From contig CP019169.1 of NCBI GenBank assembly GCA_001953215.1, positions 2,356,001-2,420,000 of the forward strand: a stretch of DNA of 64,000 bases. The letters run 5' to 3'. Below are positions 10,388 through 17,910 of the stretch, in pieces. Origin of the DNA: Betaproteobacteria bacterium GR16-43 (GTDB lineage Bacteria > Pseudomonadota > Gammaproteobacteria > Burkholderiales > Usitatibacteraceae). A program made the position numbers and the translations under genes. How positions within the stretch are numbered: position 1 is the stretch's first letter; each line of letters begins with the position of its first letter. The notes beneath the pieces are model-generated. The model did no database searches. It had not been told where the DNA came from and was given only the letters and a program-made list of their open reading frames with translations.

Positions 10388-10594
10388 TCAGGCGATCGGC
10401 TTGATCGCGGTCGCTTGCTGGCCCTTGGGGCCGGCCTTGACCTCGAATTCGACCTTCTGGTTCTCCTTGAGGGTCTTGAAGCCCGAACCCTGGATCTCGG
10501 AGAAGTGGGCGAAAAGATCTTCGCCGCCACCGTCAGGCTTGATGAAGCCGAAGCCCTTCGTGTCGTTAAACCATTTCACGGTTCCCGTGCTCAT
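10388..10594 (-). CDS. Cold-shock domain protein (CspA family)
   Basis: 68 residues, the standard single OB-fold of bacterial cold-shock proteins that bind single-stranded RNA/DNA and melt mRNA structure. RNP1 (KGFGFI, residues 13-18) and RNP2 (DLFAHF, about 26-31) are intact. AAAGGA is 7 nt upstream of the ATG. About 130 nt of leader separates the ATG from the probable promoter, as expected for csp genes whose long 5' UTR controls translation, and a strong terminator follows. Confidence 0.96.
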   Translation of the reverse strand: MSTGTVKWFNDTKGFGFIKPDGGGEDLFAHFSEIQGSGFKTLKENQKVEFEVKAGPKGQQATAIKPIA

Positions 10595-10739
10595 ACTGTT
10601 TCCTTTTACAGATTGCCCGAATCCCTCGAGCGGGGGCCAGCGACTGAAGGAACGCATAAGGGAACTGAAGGATCGACGTCGAATGGCGTCGGTACTGGAG
10701 TTGCGACTTAAGGCACCTATCACTGCGAGGCGAATTGTA
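10595..10739 (-). promoter_or_regulatory. Probable promoter and long 5' leader of the cold-shock gene
   Basis: A TACAAT -10-like hexamer (minus strand, 10739-10734) lies about 140 nt upstream of the ATG; no good -35 hexamer is visible. The region between is open of other genes on this strand and is the length expected for a cspA-type thermosensing leader. The placement is inferred from position and one hexamer only. Confidence 0.4.
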
Positions 10740-10832
10740 CCGGAATTTTTGTAGGGGTATGGAGGGCCGCCGGCCTTGAAGCACGCGGTCCCGACACGAT
10801 CTATCCTGTATCCAAAAAGGAGTTCCACGCCC

Positions 10833-11906
10833 GTGAAAACCAGCCAGATCCTCGTCTCCATCGCTGCCTTCGCCGCCGTGCTGGGGGGCGCCGATGCGCC
10901 CGCCCAGGCGCGTGCGGCCGCCGAGGCGCGCACCGTGGTCACCCGCGGTCCGCTGCCGGCGCACGAGCAGGCCGTCGTCTCGCTCTTCGAGGCCAGCGCG
11001 CCGTCGGTGGCCTACATCACGACCGAGAGCGTGCAGCGGACCAGCCTCTTCACCATGGGCGTGGCGCAGGGCGCGGGCAGCGGTTTCGTGTGGGACACGA
11101 AGGGGCACATCGTCACCAACAACCACGTGGTGGAGGGCGCGAGGAAGGTGCTCGTGGCGCTCGACGCCGGCAACCCGATCGAGGCCACGATCGTCGGCCG
11201 CTCGCCCGAGTACGACCTCGCCGTCGTGAAACTGAAGACGGTGCCGAAGGACCTGAAGCCGATCCCGCTCGGCTCGTCGCGCGAGTTGAAGATCGGCCAG
11301 ACCGTCTATGCGATCGGCAATCCGTTCGGGCTCACGCGCACGCTGACGCAGGGCATCGTGAGTGCGCTGGACCGCCACCTGCCGACGACGGACGTGCGCG
11401 AAGTCACCGGCGCCATCCAGACCGATGCGGCGATCAATCCCGGAAACTCCGGCGGTCCGTTGCTCGACAGTGCGGGGCGCTTGATGGGCGTGACCACGGC
11501 GATCCGCGGTTCGGCCGCGCAGTCCTCGGGCGTCGGGCTCGCGATTCCCTCCGACCTCGTGAACCGCATTGTCCCCAGCCTGATCGCACGCGGCAAGGCC
11601 CCGCTGCCCGGCATCGGTATCGATGCGGTGGATCCGGGGATCGTCGCGCGCTCCGGCATTTCCGGCGTGGTGATCGCGGGGGTCAACGAGGGCACGCCGG
11701 CCGCGACGGCGGGATTCAAGGTCGCGACCGACAAAGGAGTCGTGGGCGACATCATCGTCGCGGTGAACGGCAAGCCGGTGAAGACACTCTCCACATTCGC
11801 CACCGAGATCGACCGCACCGGAATCGACGGCATCGCGGAACTCACCGTGTCGCGCGACGGCAAGGAGCGGAAGGTCAAGCTGAAGGTTGTTGATCTGGCC
11901 AAGTAA
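10833..11906 (+). CDS. Periplasmic HtrA/Deg-type serine protease with one PDZ domain
   Basis: 357 residues from a GTG at 10833 that has AAGGAG upstream; an in-frame ATG at 10776 would spoil the signal peptide. Residues 1-35 form a Sec signal ([19 protein letters not shown]). Trypsin-like domain with His near 97 (TNNHVV), Asp near 126 (YDLAVVKL) and Ser near 204 ([11 protein letters not shown]), followed by one PDZ domain (about 260-350). A single PDZ resembles DegS/HhoB-like and other short HtrA proteins rather than DegP. It should degrade misfolded envelope proteins or act as a regulatory protease. It is divergent from the cold-shock gene and ends at hairpin element C. Confidence 0.93.
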   Translation: MKTSQILVSIAAFAAVLGGADAPAQARAAAEARTVVTRGPLPAHEQAVVSLFEASAPSVAYITTESVQRTSLFTMGVAQGAGSGFVWDTKGHIVTNNHVVEGARKVLVALDAGNPIEATIVGRSPEYDLAVVKLKTVPKDLKPIPLGSSRELKIGQTVYAIGNPFGLTRTLTQGIVSALDRHLPTTDVREVTGAIQTDAAINPGNSGGPLLDSAGRLMGVTTAIRGSAAQSSGVGLAIPSDLVNRIVPSLIARGKAPLPGIGIDAVDPGIVARSGISGVVIAGVNEGTPAATAGFKVATDKGVVGDIIVAVNGKPVKTLSTFATEIDRTGIDGIAELTVSRDGKERKVKLKVVDLAK

Positions 11907-11973
11907 GATGAATAAAGGGGTCAGACTCCTTTATTGCACGGGGCAATAAAGGAGTCTGACCCCTTTATTCATC
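11907..11973. repeat. GGGGTCAG palindrome, element C
   Basis: Perfect 31-bp arms (11907-11937 and 11943-11973) with a 5-nt loop. Each arm carries AGGGGTCAGACTCCT, which is itself partly self-complementary. It lies directly after the protease stop codon and 10 nt before the stop of the convergent SRPBCC gene. Confidence 0.93.
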
Positions 11974-11982
11974 GGGACCTCG

Positions 11983-12531
11983 CTACTTGGGTTTGAGGCG
12001 TTCGAGGAACGGCGTCCAGTCGATCGGCTTGTCCTCGAGGAAGCGCTTCTGCAGGTTCGCGAGCACGCGGCCCCAGGCGCTGTCGAAGTACTTGTACGTG
12101 TCGTCCCACTGGCCGCCGTCGCCCCAGCCGCTGTGGAAGAGGCTCACTTCGGTTTCCTTCTCGCTCACGGCCTTCATCCGCACGACGACCGACGTGCGCT
12201 GCTTGCGCGCCTCGGCCAGGTGGGGCGGGGCGTTCCAGGTGAAGGAGATCATCTTTCCTTCCTGCACGCCGAGCACGATCATGTCGTCCGCGCCTTTCAG
12301 CCCCGGAGCCGCGTACGGATTGAAGTGGATCGAGAAGCGGCCGAGCGGCTTCGCCTCGACGATCGCCTCGGGCGCGAAGAACGACTGGATGCCCTCCGAA
12401 GTGGACCACGCCTTCCACACCGCATCCACGGGCGCCGCGACGACGGCGGTCTTGTAGATGGAGCGTTCTTCGGCGAGGGTCGGCATGGCGAGCCCCCAGA
12501 GTAAGCACAGCAGCGCGAGCGTTTGTTTCAT
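11983..12531 (-). CDS. Exported SRPBCC/AHSA1-fold protein
   Basis: 182 residues with a cleavable signal peptide (ALLCLLWGLAMPTLA, cut near residue 20), followed by a START/AHSA1 helix-grip fold: VAAPVDAVWKAWST near the mature N-terminus, FSIHFNPYA mid-domain and SGWGDGGQWDDTYKYFDSAW near the end, a typical AHSA1 (activator of Hsp90 homologue) C-terminal helix start. Such domains bind hydrophobic ligands; an exported version is less usual. AAAGG precedes the ATG. It is the last of four genes in an ArsR-led operon of related folds. The ligand is unknown. Confidence 0.82.
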   Translation of the reverse strand: MKQTLALLCLLWGLAMPTLAEERSIYKTAVVAAPVDAVWKAWSTSEGIQSFFAPEAIVEAKPLGRFSIHFNPYAAPGLKGADDMIVLGVQEGKMISFTWNAPPHLAEARKQRTSVVVRMKAVSEKETEVSLFHSGWGDGGQWDDTYKYFDSAWGRVLANLQKRFLEDKPIDWTPFLERLKPK

Positions 12532-12548
12532 GTTGTTGGCCTTTCGTA

Positions 12549-13075
12549 TCAATTCTTCTCGGCCATTTCCTTCAGCCCTTGGAGGCCGGCCAGGTAGTCC
12601 GGGCCGATCATCCTGTCCAGGAACGGCACGAACCAGCGCATGACCGGATTCTTGCCGACGTCGCCCTCGTTGGTCCATGAAACCTTCGTGCCCGCGCCCT
12701 CGGGTGTGAGCGTGAGCGCGCCGGTCGACTTCATTCCCATTTCGGGAAAGGCAAGGGCGTAGTCGAGGCGTTTGTCGGGATCGGCCTTCGTGAATTCCAT
12801 CGCGCCGCTTCCGTCCTTGCCGACCCAGTTCCACTGGGCGCCCACACCCGACTCCGCGCCCGCGAACGACCACTTGAGGCCAGGCTCGCGCTTGGGCCAG
12901 ATGGTCCACTTCGCCCATTCCTTCGGGGCCGCGATGAGCGGGTAGATCTTCGCGGCGGGCGCGTTGATGACGATCGAGCGCTCGACCTTGTAGGTCGAGG
13001 GATCACCAGCGCGCCGCCGAGGAACACCGCGAGCAGCACGCCGATGACGATAGCGATCCATTTCACGACTTTCAT
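12549..13075 (-). pseudogene. SRPBCC (polyketide-cyclase-like) protein interrupted by a frameshift
   Basis: The N-terminal membrane anchor (MKVVKWIAIVIGVLLAVFLG, from the ATG at 13075) is in one frame and the SRPBCC domain (VERSIVINAPAAKIYPLI through LQGLKEMAEKN) continues in the next frame, the change falling near 12996-13005. Joined, the product has the same architecture and length (about 175 residues) as the intact paralogue at 59400-59930, including the sequences ER(S/A)I.VNAP.AKIY and EGDVG.NP. A single missing base around ATCCCTCG would explain it. This may be a real inactivating mutation or a sequencing error; the otherwise intact coding sequence fits either a recent lesion or an error. 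Confidence 0.85.
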
Positions 13076-13085
13076 GGTTTCTCCC

Positions 13086-13604
13086 CTATAGCGGCCAGTT
13101 TTCGGATTTCGTCGACTTCGGCAGCACGAACTCGAGCCAGTCGAACATCACGTACATGATGCGGCAGCCGAACGACGGCTTGCCGGTCTCCACGATCGAT
13201 TTCAAATTGTTCAGGATGAACATGCCGCCCTTGTTCATCTCGACCTCGGTCTTCGTGCCGACCGGGATGTTCTCCACGGTGAGCGTGACCTCGATGCCGC
13301 CGGCGACCTGTTTCAAGTCATAGACGACCTTGCAGAGCGGGTCCTGGAATTGCGTGAACCGATGCGTGTGCGCGTAGCGCCGTGGCGCGTCGATCTCCAC
13401 CACCTCGCCGATCACGACGGCATGCCGGCCGCTGACCGTACGCATCTGCATCTTGCGGCCGGGGATGAGCCCGGGCCCGTCGAGCGTGAGCATGGAGTTG
13501 AAGACCGCGCCCTGGGGCGAATCGGTCTTGGTGAGCTCGCGGAACACCGCTTCCATCGTTCCGTTGATCACGATCTTGAAGACGGCCTTCGGGGTCTCAG
13601 CCAC
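13086..13604 (-). CDS. AHSA1/SRPBCC-domain protein, cytoplasmic
   Basis: 172 residues without a signal peptide. The START-like fold is visible from VFKIVINGTMEAVFREL (first strand and helix) through GEVVEIDAPRRYAHTHRF, EVTLTVENIP and a C-terminal helix. Similar proteins are commonly the second gene after an ArsR-type regulator. It overlaps the ArsR gene by 8 nt, indicating coupled translation. Ligand unknown; it may bind the inducer or a hydrophobic metabolite. Confidence 0.83.
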   Translation of the reverse strand: MAETPKAVFKIVINGTMEAVFRELTKTDSPQGAVFNSMLTLDGPGLIPGRKMQMRTVSGRHAVVIGEVVEIDAPRRYAHTHRFTQFQDPLCKVVYDLKQVAGGIEVTLTVENIPVGTKTEVEMNKGGMFILNNLKSIVETGKPSFGCRIMYVMFDWLEFVLPKSTKSENWPL

Positions 13605-13965
13605 GGCTTCCTCCTCTCTTCTTCCTGTCGATCGGCACCGGTGCGTTTTCGAGCCGGTATTTCATCCGCGCCAACTGTCCGGCCCAGTAGGCGCTGAATT
13701 CGGTGGTCCACCGGTCATAGATCATGTGCACCGGCACCGGGTTGAACCACAACTGGCGCTCGCGCCCGACCTTCTCCGAGATCACCAGGTTCGCGCCCTC
13801 GAGGACGGCCAAGTGTTTCATGACGGCGATGCGGCCCATGTCACCGAAAAACTCCGTGACGCGGTTCACGTTGCAGCCGGGCTCCTTCTTGAGGATGTCC
13901 AGGATGCGCCGGCGCGGTTCGGAAGCGAGCGCGGCGAACACGGCATCCATCTCGTCGGGTTTCAT
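13597..13965 (-). CDS. ArsR-family winged-helix repressor
   Basis: 122 residues. Winged helix-turn-helix: DAVFAALASEPRRRILDIL, then a recognition region VTEFFGDMGRIAVMKHLAVLEGANLV and wing ISEKVGRERQLWF. No cysteine cluster for metal binding, so it belongs to the non-metal ArsR group that is often paired with AHSA1 genes. It heads an operon of SRPBCC-fold proteins. A perfect 10-bp inverted repeat covers its start codon, which strongly suggests autorepression. The ATG at 13965 has no Shine-Dalgarno; an internal ATG at 13950 is an alternative start that would remove five residues. Confidence 0.88.
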   Translation of the reverse strand: MKPDEMDAVFAALASEPRRRILDILKKEPGCNVNRVTEFFGDMGRIAVMKHLAVLEGANLVISEKVGRERQLWFNPVPVHMIYDRWTTEFSAYWAGQLARMKYRLENAPVPIDRKKRGGSRG

Positions 13966-13987
13966 ATGTCACCAAAAGGTGACATAT
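13964..13987. promoter_or_regulatory. Probable ArsR operator overlapping its own start codon
   Basis: ATATGTCACC-AAAA-GGTGACATAT, a perfect palindrome with 10-bp arms and a 4-nt centre. The minus-strand ATG (13965-13963) overlaps one end. A TTGACA hexamer sits on the minus strand at 14005-14000, just upstream, so a bound dimer would cover the promoter. Size and symmetry fit a winged-helix dimer site. Confidence 0.75.
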
Positions 13988-14036
13988 AAGGGCGTCGATT
14001 GTCAAGCGCTCGTGGTGACCACGGGAAGTCGACAGC

Positions 14037-15473
14037 TCAGGGTTGCGGGCAGCCGCCCTTCGCGAACACGGGGTCGATGTACGGCGCCTTGACGTTCAGG
14101 TCCAGCAGCAGCCGCTGGAAGCACGGATGCTGGTGCATGAGGACCTCGGCGGCTTCCTTCAGCACCGCGCGATCCTCCGCGCTGATCGTCCACGACGTGG
14201 GAATCGCCTTCGCGCGGTCGCGCAACTTCTTCTGCTCCGGGATGCTCGGCCGTAGCTGGTCGAAGTCGACGAGGATTCCGTAGACCCGCAGGTTCTTGAA
14301 CGGCGCGTCCGGGCGATCGATCTGCGCCGCCGCCTTCAACTGCGCGAGCAGGACGTCCAACTGCGCGTTGACGCTCGCGGTGGTCGAGTTGATCGGCACG
14401 CCCGTGACGCTGTCGATCATCGAGAAGATGCCCGGGCGGTCGGGCGAGGTGTACTCGGACTCGACGGGATCGGAGCGCGCGTTGACCACGACGACCACCA
14501 GGTTGTTGATGTTCCCGTTGTTGATGTGCATCAGCATGCGTGCCGGATCGTGCGGCGACTCGATCGTGTCGAGCACGCTGTGGATCCCGAGGTTGTCCGC
14601 GAGGCCGCCGTCGACGAGGTAGAGGTACTGGATCTTGCGGAACGGATCCGGTCCCCAGCGCAGGTCGTTGGCGTAGCGCGCGCGGCGATACTCCGGCAGG
14701 TTGATGTAGGGCCCGGTCTTCTGCGTGAGCTTGTTGGTGATCCACGTCGGGATCGGCCTGCCCTTGCAGTGCGTCTCGGAGTAGTTGCGATACGCCTCGG
14801 GCGCGAAGATGATCGGCACGTCCGCGGAGGTGGCAGCCGCGATGGCCACGGGAAGCGTGTCGAGCTTCGCGCAGATGTCGTCGAACATGCCGGGCCGGAA
14901 GGAGAACACCTCGCCGCCCGCCATGTCGGTGCCGTTGAGGATCACGAACGGCTTGCCGGGCTGGTTCAGCTCCGCCATCGTGCGGCCGTGGAACAGCTCG
15001 GCGTTCATCATGTCCACGACGAAATCGGTGCGCGAGCCACCGTGGATCGCGTGATCGATCCACGCGAACGGATTGGCCGCCGCCGCGAGGAGCGACTTCA
15101 CGTTGTCCTTCACGAGGAAGGGCTCGAATTGGTCCAGCGCATCGGGCCCGTTGAGGCCGTAGAACGCCGCGATGGTGCTGCCGCCCGACACCGAGGAGAC
15201 GACCGCGACGTCGTCGATCAGGCGGCGCTCGGCCCCGGGTTTCGAGTACTTGACGCCCCGCAGCTCCTTCAGCACGTTCCATCCCAGGGCCGCCGCGCGC
15301 GAACCGCCGCCCGAGAGCGCCACGACGATCACGGGACGCGACTTGTCCGAAACGTCGATGGAGCGCCGCTCGGGATTGCCCTCGCCGTCCGGCAGGGGAA
15401 CGTTGACGAAGTGGGTCGCGCAGCCGGCGAGGAGGCCGGCGATCGCGAGCGCGACGAGTGTGCGAATCGGCAT
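14037..15473 (-). CDS. Patatin-like phospholipase lipoprotein
   Basis: 478 residues. Signal peptide with lipobox LLAGC (Cys18), so membrane-anchored. The patatin catalytic set is complete: glycine-rich oxyanion loop SGGGSRAAALG (about 54-64), nucleophile elbow SVSGGS (Ser near 96) and catalytic Asp in VDGGLADN (near 284). Expected to hydrolyse acyl esters of phospholipids or other lipids in the envelope. A long C-terminal extension (about 330-478) has no motif I recognise. The small lysine-tailed protein gene lies 11 nt upstream on the same strand and may be co-transcribed. Confidence 0.9.
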   Translation of the reverse strand: MPIRTLVALAIAGLLAGCATHFVNVPLPDGEGNPERRSIDVSDKSRPVIVVALSGGGSRAAALGWNVLKELRGVKYSKPGAERRLIDDVAVVSSVSGGSTIAAFYGLNGPDALDQFEPFLVKDNVKSLLAAAANPFAWIDHAIHGGSRTDFVVDMMNAELFHGRTMAELNQPGKPFVILNGTDMAGGEVFSFRPGMFDDICAKLDTLPVAIAAATSADVPIIFAPEAYRNYSETHCKGRPIPTWITNKLTQKTGPYINLPEYRRARYANDLRWGPDPFRKIQYLYLVDGGLADNLGIHSVLDTIESPHDPARMLMHINNGNINNLVVVVVNARSDPVESEYTSPDRPGIFSMIDSVTGVPINSTTASVNAQLDVLLAQLKAAAQIDRPDAPFKNLRVYGILVDFDQLRPSIPEQKKLRDRAKAIPTSWTISAEDRAVLKEAAEVLMHQHPCFQRLLLDLNVKAPYIDPVFAKGGCPQP

Positions 15474-15484
15474 TGTGAGGCTCC

Positions 15485-15850
15485 CTAGGACTTCTTCGTC
15501 GCGGCCTTCTTCTTCGTTGCGGCCTTCTTTTTCGTCGTGGCTTTCTTCGTCGAAGGCTTGGCCTTCTTCGCTTTCGGGGCCTTCCTCGTCTTCGCCGTTT
15601 TCGCCTTCGCTCCAGTGAGTCCCGTGGTCAGTGCCGTGGCCAGCGAGAACGCGATGACCATCGGGTTCTGCGTGGACGTGCCGGTGAGAATCACGTCCTG
15701 GCTCGCCGGCGTGTATCCCGTCCCGGAGAGCGAGATCTCGTATTCGTCGGCGGGCAGGAGGAGTGTCTTGTTGGTCTTGCCGACGGGACTGTCGTCCGCC
15801 AGGACGTCACGCGATTCCGGGAACTTCACGACGAGGAACTCGATGGCCAT
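15485..15850 (-). CDS. PEGA-like domain with lysine/alanine-rich histone-like tail
   Basis: 121 residues from an ATG preceded by GGGGAAG; upstream in-frame codons look non-coding. The first 80 residues are a beta-rich module resembling PEGA-type surface domains (LLLPADEYEISLSGTGYTP). The last 40 residues are almost only K, A and T with tandem KKAATKKKAATKK units, as in histone H1-like bacterial proteins and other nucleic-acid-binding tails. No signal peptide. The pairing of these two parts is unusual; the tail could bind DNA or anionic lipids. It precedes the patatin lipoprotein gene by 11 nt. Confidence 0.65.
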   Translation of the reverse strand: MAIEFLVVKFPESRDVLADDSPVGKTNKTLLLPADEYEISLSGTGYTPASQDVILTGTSTQNPMVIAFSLATALTTGLTGAKAKTAKTRKAPKAKKAKPSTKKATTKKKAATKKKAATKKS

Positions 15851-16042
15851 GGCGCTTCCCCATTTCGGTGGAGCCCACATTATTTGTCCGGAGGCTTCGC
15901 GGGTCGCAACTAAACGTCCGGCCTACTTCCGGCCAAGCCCTGATGGAGGGGGGGGCTTGACAAGCCGTGGGGGAGCGGTACGTTGTACGCAAATGTATAC
16001 AAATGCACGCAAGCGCACGCGAACGTAGGCAGGAGATATCCG

Positions 16043-16558
16043 ATGAGCACTCAAATGCAAACCCTCTCGGTCCGCATTCCCTCGGAAGACCTCGAGTGGC
16101 TCTCGGCGCTCGAGATCTCGGGGGCCAGCACGCCCAGCGACAAGCTGCGCGCGTTGATCACCCAGATGCGCAAGCAGCACCAGGGCACCATGGACCACAC
16201 GACCTGCGTCGCATGGCTTCGCGACCTGTTGAGCCCGTTCGTCGTCGCGCTGCGCGAAGTCGAAAACCGCCACCGCATGCACTCGGATGCGATCAATGCG
16301 GTGGTCGAATGGTTGCCGCAGATCATGGCCACGATGCTCTCGGAACGGCGCTTCGGCCGCGACGCGCCGGCGCAAGCGACGGACATCGAAGCCGCCCTCG
16401 TGCAGCGCTGCTTCCAGCTCTCCGCGACGCTGCTTCGGCTCGGCGTGACGCCCGCGGCCGAGTGTTACGATCCCCAGGTGATCGAGCGGCACCTTCCCAA
16501 AATCATCGAGTTGGCCAGCCTCATCTCGGCCGACCGCAAATTGAGAAAGGAGAAATAG
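16043..16558 (+). CDS. Unknown protein with ribbon-helix-helix-like N-terminus, leads the PspA-flotillin operon
   Basis: 171 residues; AGGAG is 7 nt upstream of the ATG. The first 45 residues (TLSVRIPSEDLEWLSAL, then SDKLRALITQM) have the strand-helix-helix pattern of ribbon-helix-helix DNA-binding domains. The rest is alpha-helical with no motif I know. It ends 2 nt before the PspA gene, so it is co-translated with that operon and could be its regulator or an accessory coiled-coil protein. Its upstream region (about 15980-16030) is rich in short GTAC/GTATAC and ACGCAA/ACGCGA repeats. Confidence 0.7.
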   Translation: MSTQMQTLSVRIPSEDLEWLSALEISGASTPSDKLRALITQMRKQHQGTMDHTTCVAWLRDLLSPFVVALREVENRHRMHSDAINAVVEWLPQIMATMLSERRFGRDAPAQATDIEAALVQRCFQLSATLLRLGVTPAAECYDPQVIERHLPKIIELASLISADRKLRKEK

Positions 16559-16560
16559 CC

Positions 16561-17238
16561 ATGGCTGACAGCATTTCGACTCGAGTCACGCGCATCGTCG
16601 GCGGCAGCGTCCACTCCCTGCTGGATGCGGTGGAGGATGCGGCCCCCGAGGCGACCATGGCGCAAGCCATTCGCGAGGTGGACCAGGTCATCGACGAGGT
16701 GCGCGCCGAGTTGGGCCGCGCCGAAGCCGCGAAGCACCTCGTCACCACGCAACTGAACAAGCTCAATACGGAGAGCGAGCGCCTCGCCGGGCAGGTGGAA
16801 CTCGCGATCGGGCAGAGCCGCGAGGACCTCGCGCGCGCCGGCCTCGAGAAGCAGATCAACATCGAGGACCAGCTCCCGGTGCTGCAGAAGATGCTCGCCG
16901 AGCAGCAGGAGCGGGGCGCGGACCTCGAGGGCTACATCACCGCGCTGCTGGCGAAGAAACGCGAGATGGAAGAGGCGCTGCGGGAATTCATCGCGGCACG
17001 CGCGAGCCAGGTTCCGGCCGGCACGCAGGCGGGCGGCGCGGGCCGCGCGCAAGCGCGCGTGGACAACGCGGGCTCCGCGTTCGAGCGCGTGATGGCGCGC
17101 CAGACGGGCGTGAGCGGGCTCGGCCCGACCGTGACGGCGAATGCCACGCAACTGAAGGAGCTCCAGGAGCTGCAGCGTTCGCATCGCATCGAGGAGCGGC
17201 TCGCCAAGCTGAGGGCGTCGATGCCGCAGAAGTCCTAG
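16561..17238 (+). CDS. PspA/IM30 family membrane-maintenance protein
   Basis: 225 residues, mostly coiled coil (about 25-170), with the PspA-type start ISTRVTRIVGGSVHSLLDAVEDAAPEATMAQAIREV and paired heptad helices. PspA proteins form ESCRT-III-like rods on damaged inner membranes. AAAGGAG lies upstream of the ATG. It is followed after 9 nt by a YqiJ-like protein and then a flotillin, a grouping also seen in YuaF/FloT/PspA-type clusters, so the operon probably maintains membrane order under stress. No PspF-type regulator is nearby. Confidence 0.85.
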   Translation: MADSISTRVTRIVGGSVHSLLDAVEDAAPEATMAQAIREVDQVIDEVRAELGRAEAAKHLVTTQLNKLNTESERLAGQVELAIGQSREDLARAGLEKQINIEDQLPVLQKMLAEQQERGADLEGYITALLAKKREMEEALREFIAARASQVPAGTQAGGAGRAQARVDNAGSAFERVMARQTGVSGLGPTVTANATQLKELQELQRSHRIEERLAKLRASMPQKS

Positions 17239-17247
17239 GGCCGGACC

Positions 17248-17886
17248 ATGGGTCTTTTCCTCGCACCGGAATCCGCGCCGTACCTCATCGCCACGCTGGT
17301 GATGCTCTCGATCGCGGCGCTCGAGGGCGTGGCGCTGCTGGTGGGCATGAGCGCTTCCCACTGGCTGGACAGCCTCTTCGACCATCACGGCGCCGACGTC
17401 GATGGCGTGGCCGCGGACTCCTGGCTCGGCTGGCTGCACGTGGGCCGCGTTCCGCTGCTGGTGCTGATCGTGGTGTTCCTCGCCGCGTTCGCCGTCATCG
17501 GTTTCGCCGCGAACATCGTGGTGCACGCGCTGTTCGGCTTCTTCATTCCTTCCGTGATCGGCGCGCCCGCCGCGCTGGTGGCCTCGCTGCCGGTGGTGCG
17601 CGTGACGGGCCGCGTGTTGAGCCGCGTGCTGCCGAAGGATCAAAGCGCCGCGGTGTCGCTCGATTCGCTCGTGGGCCGCATCGCCGTCGTGATGGGGGGC
17701 AATGCGAAGATGGGCTATCCGGCCGAGGCCCGGGTCACGAGCGAGTTCGGCCAAACCATCTATGTCCAGGTGGAACCGGACCACGCCGACACCACCTTCG
17801 GCGCGAGCGAGCAGGTGCTGCTCGTCAAGCGCCTCAGCGGGAAGAAATTCCAGGGCATCCGCAATCCCAAGCCGGACCTGCTCTAG
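17248..17886 (+). CDS. yqiJ: YqiJ-like inner-membrane protein with OB-fold (NfeD-related)
   Basis: 212 residues. Membrane helices at about 12-34, 68-92 and 94-118; the C-terminal 75 residues are an NfeD-like OB-fold (LVGRIAVVMGG, PAEARVTSEFGQTIYVQVEP). In Enterobacteria yqiJ is paired with the flotillin gene yqiK exactly as here (24 nt upstream). NfeD-type proteins are thought to assist flotillin scaffolds at the membrane. The length matches the family. Confidence 0.85.
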   Translation: MGLFLAPESAPYLIATLVMLSIAALEGVALLVGMSASHWLDSLFDHHGADVDGVAADSWLGWLHVGRVPLLVLIVVFLAAFAVIGFAANIVVHALFGFFIPSVIGAPAALVASLPVVRVTGRVLSRVLPKDQSAAVSLDSLVGRIAVVMGGNAKMGYPAEARVTSEFGQTIYVQVEPDHADTTFGASEQVLLVKRLSGKKFQGIRNPKPDLL

Positions 17887-17910
17887 CCGCATTCCAACGA
17901 GAAAGACATC

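Noticed and set aside
10774..10832. Promoter for the HtrA-like protease (TTGAAG and TCTATC)
   Set aside because: Spacing and -10 match are poor and no sigma-E-type GAACTT/TCTGA pair is seen.
12731..13075. 114-codon frame starting with a membrane helix as a separate gene
   Set aside because: After the helix the frame turns into arginine/serine-rich sequence; comparison with the paralogue at 59400 shows it is the N-terminus of a frameshifted SRPBCC gene.
15980..16042. Operator for the ribbon-helix-helix-like protein in the GTAC/GTATAC-rich leader
   Set aside because: Short repeats are present but no convincing symmetrical site or promoter spacing could be defined, so no feature was reported.
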